A stretch of DNA of 64,000 nucleotides from Cryptomeria japonica (taxonomy: Eukaryota > Streptophyta > Pinopsida > Cupressales > Cupressaceae), in NCBI RefSeq assembly GCF_030272615.1, contig NC_081407.1, positions 147,561,744-147,625,743 of the forward strand, written 5' to 3'. The first letter of the stretch is position 1. Each line of letters begins with the position of its first letter. A program made the position numbers and the translations under genes. The notes below the pieces were generated by a model. The model had not been told where the DNA came from. It was given only the letters and a program-made list of their open reading frames with translations, and did not search any database. Positions 63,870 to 64,000 of the stretch are shown here, in pieces.

Positions 63870-64000
63870 GAGATTCAATTGGAAAGAATAGGAATCAATG
63901 CCTTGAAAGACATGTATTAAGGAGATGAAGATTTCAAGGAGGCCTATGAAGTTTGTAAGGACATGAATGACATGTATCATACTATTTTTTATTACTATAT

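Noticed and set aside
1-64000. Search for tRNA, rRNA, CRISPR arrays and bacterial-type operons
   Set aside because: None seen; the window is eukaryotic repeat DNA. Tandem repeats present have no spacer-repeat pattern of CRISPR.

Overview
The window is plant nuclear DNA made almost wholly of nested transposable elements. The elements are plant families: Ty1/copia elements primed by initiator tRNA-Met, a Tekay-like chromovirus, a CACTA (En/Spm) DNA transposon and a gag-only LTR element. A captured PPR fragment also points to a land plant. AT-rich sequence, deep nesting, multi-kb LTRs and the copia LTR style (a G-run followed by GTGAATCA next to the primer site) suggest a large repeat-filled genome such as a conifer. 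That last step is inference. I see no intact host gene, no rRNA or tRNA gene and no CRISPR array.

Layout. 1-13,096 is a stack of truncated minus-strand retroelements. It holds two copia elements (gag and LTR at 31-1,955; gag-protease-integrase and LTR at 1,971-5,490). Next is an unclassified element with a decayed reading frame of about 1,200 codons (5,490-9,190), preceded by a tandem array of hairpin-forming ~127-bp units (9,510-10,800). Two more copia 5' ends follow, one inserted in the gag of the other (11,284-13,096).

13,097-54,979 is one minus-strand Gypsy chromovirus with ~4.0-kb LTRs and a 5-bp target duplication (ATCAT), inserted into the LTR of the copia element whose halves lie at 12,954-13,096 and 54,980-56,030. 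Its left LTR holds a later copia LTR (13,775-15,242). Its right LTR is split by a 27.6-kb CACTA transposon (25,662-53,239, target duplication GTG). An intron of the CACTA transposase gene holds a 7.9-kb gag-only LTR element (37,655-45,570, target duplication CTACA). Order of events: copia, then chromovirus, then CACTA, then gag-only element.

The CACTA element is the most interesting part. Beside its TNP2-type transposase (48,753 to 36,508, minus strand, with an acidic poly-Asp tail) it has a second multi-exon gene that appears to join a SET domain (histone-methyltransferase fold) to a TNP1/Transposase_24-like protein (36,044 to 32,028). It also carries a PPR gene fragment (52,632-52,897), a 103-bp-arm foldback near the left end and a smaller one near the right end.

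56,031-64,000 holds two related plus-strand Gypsy elements. The first (LTR about 56,285-57,060; gag-protease 57,113-59,100) is cut off by the second (LTR about 59,150-60,707; gag, protease, reverse transcriptase and RNase H from 60,754 to beyond the window).

Nearly all coding regions carry stops or frameshifts. Many stops are TAG or TGA where Gln, Arg or Trp is expected, which fits C-to-T decay of methylated, silenced DNA.
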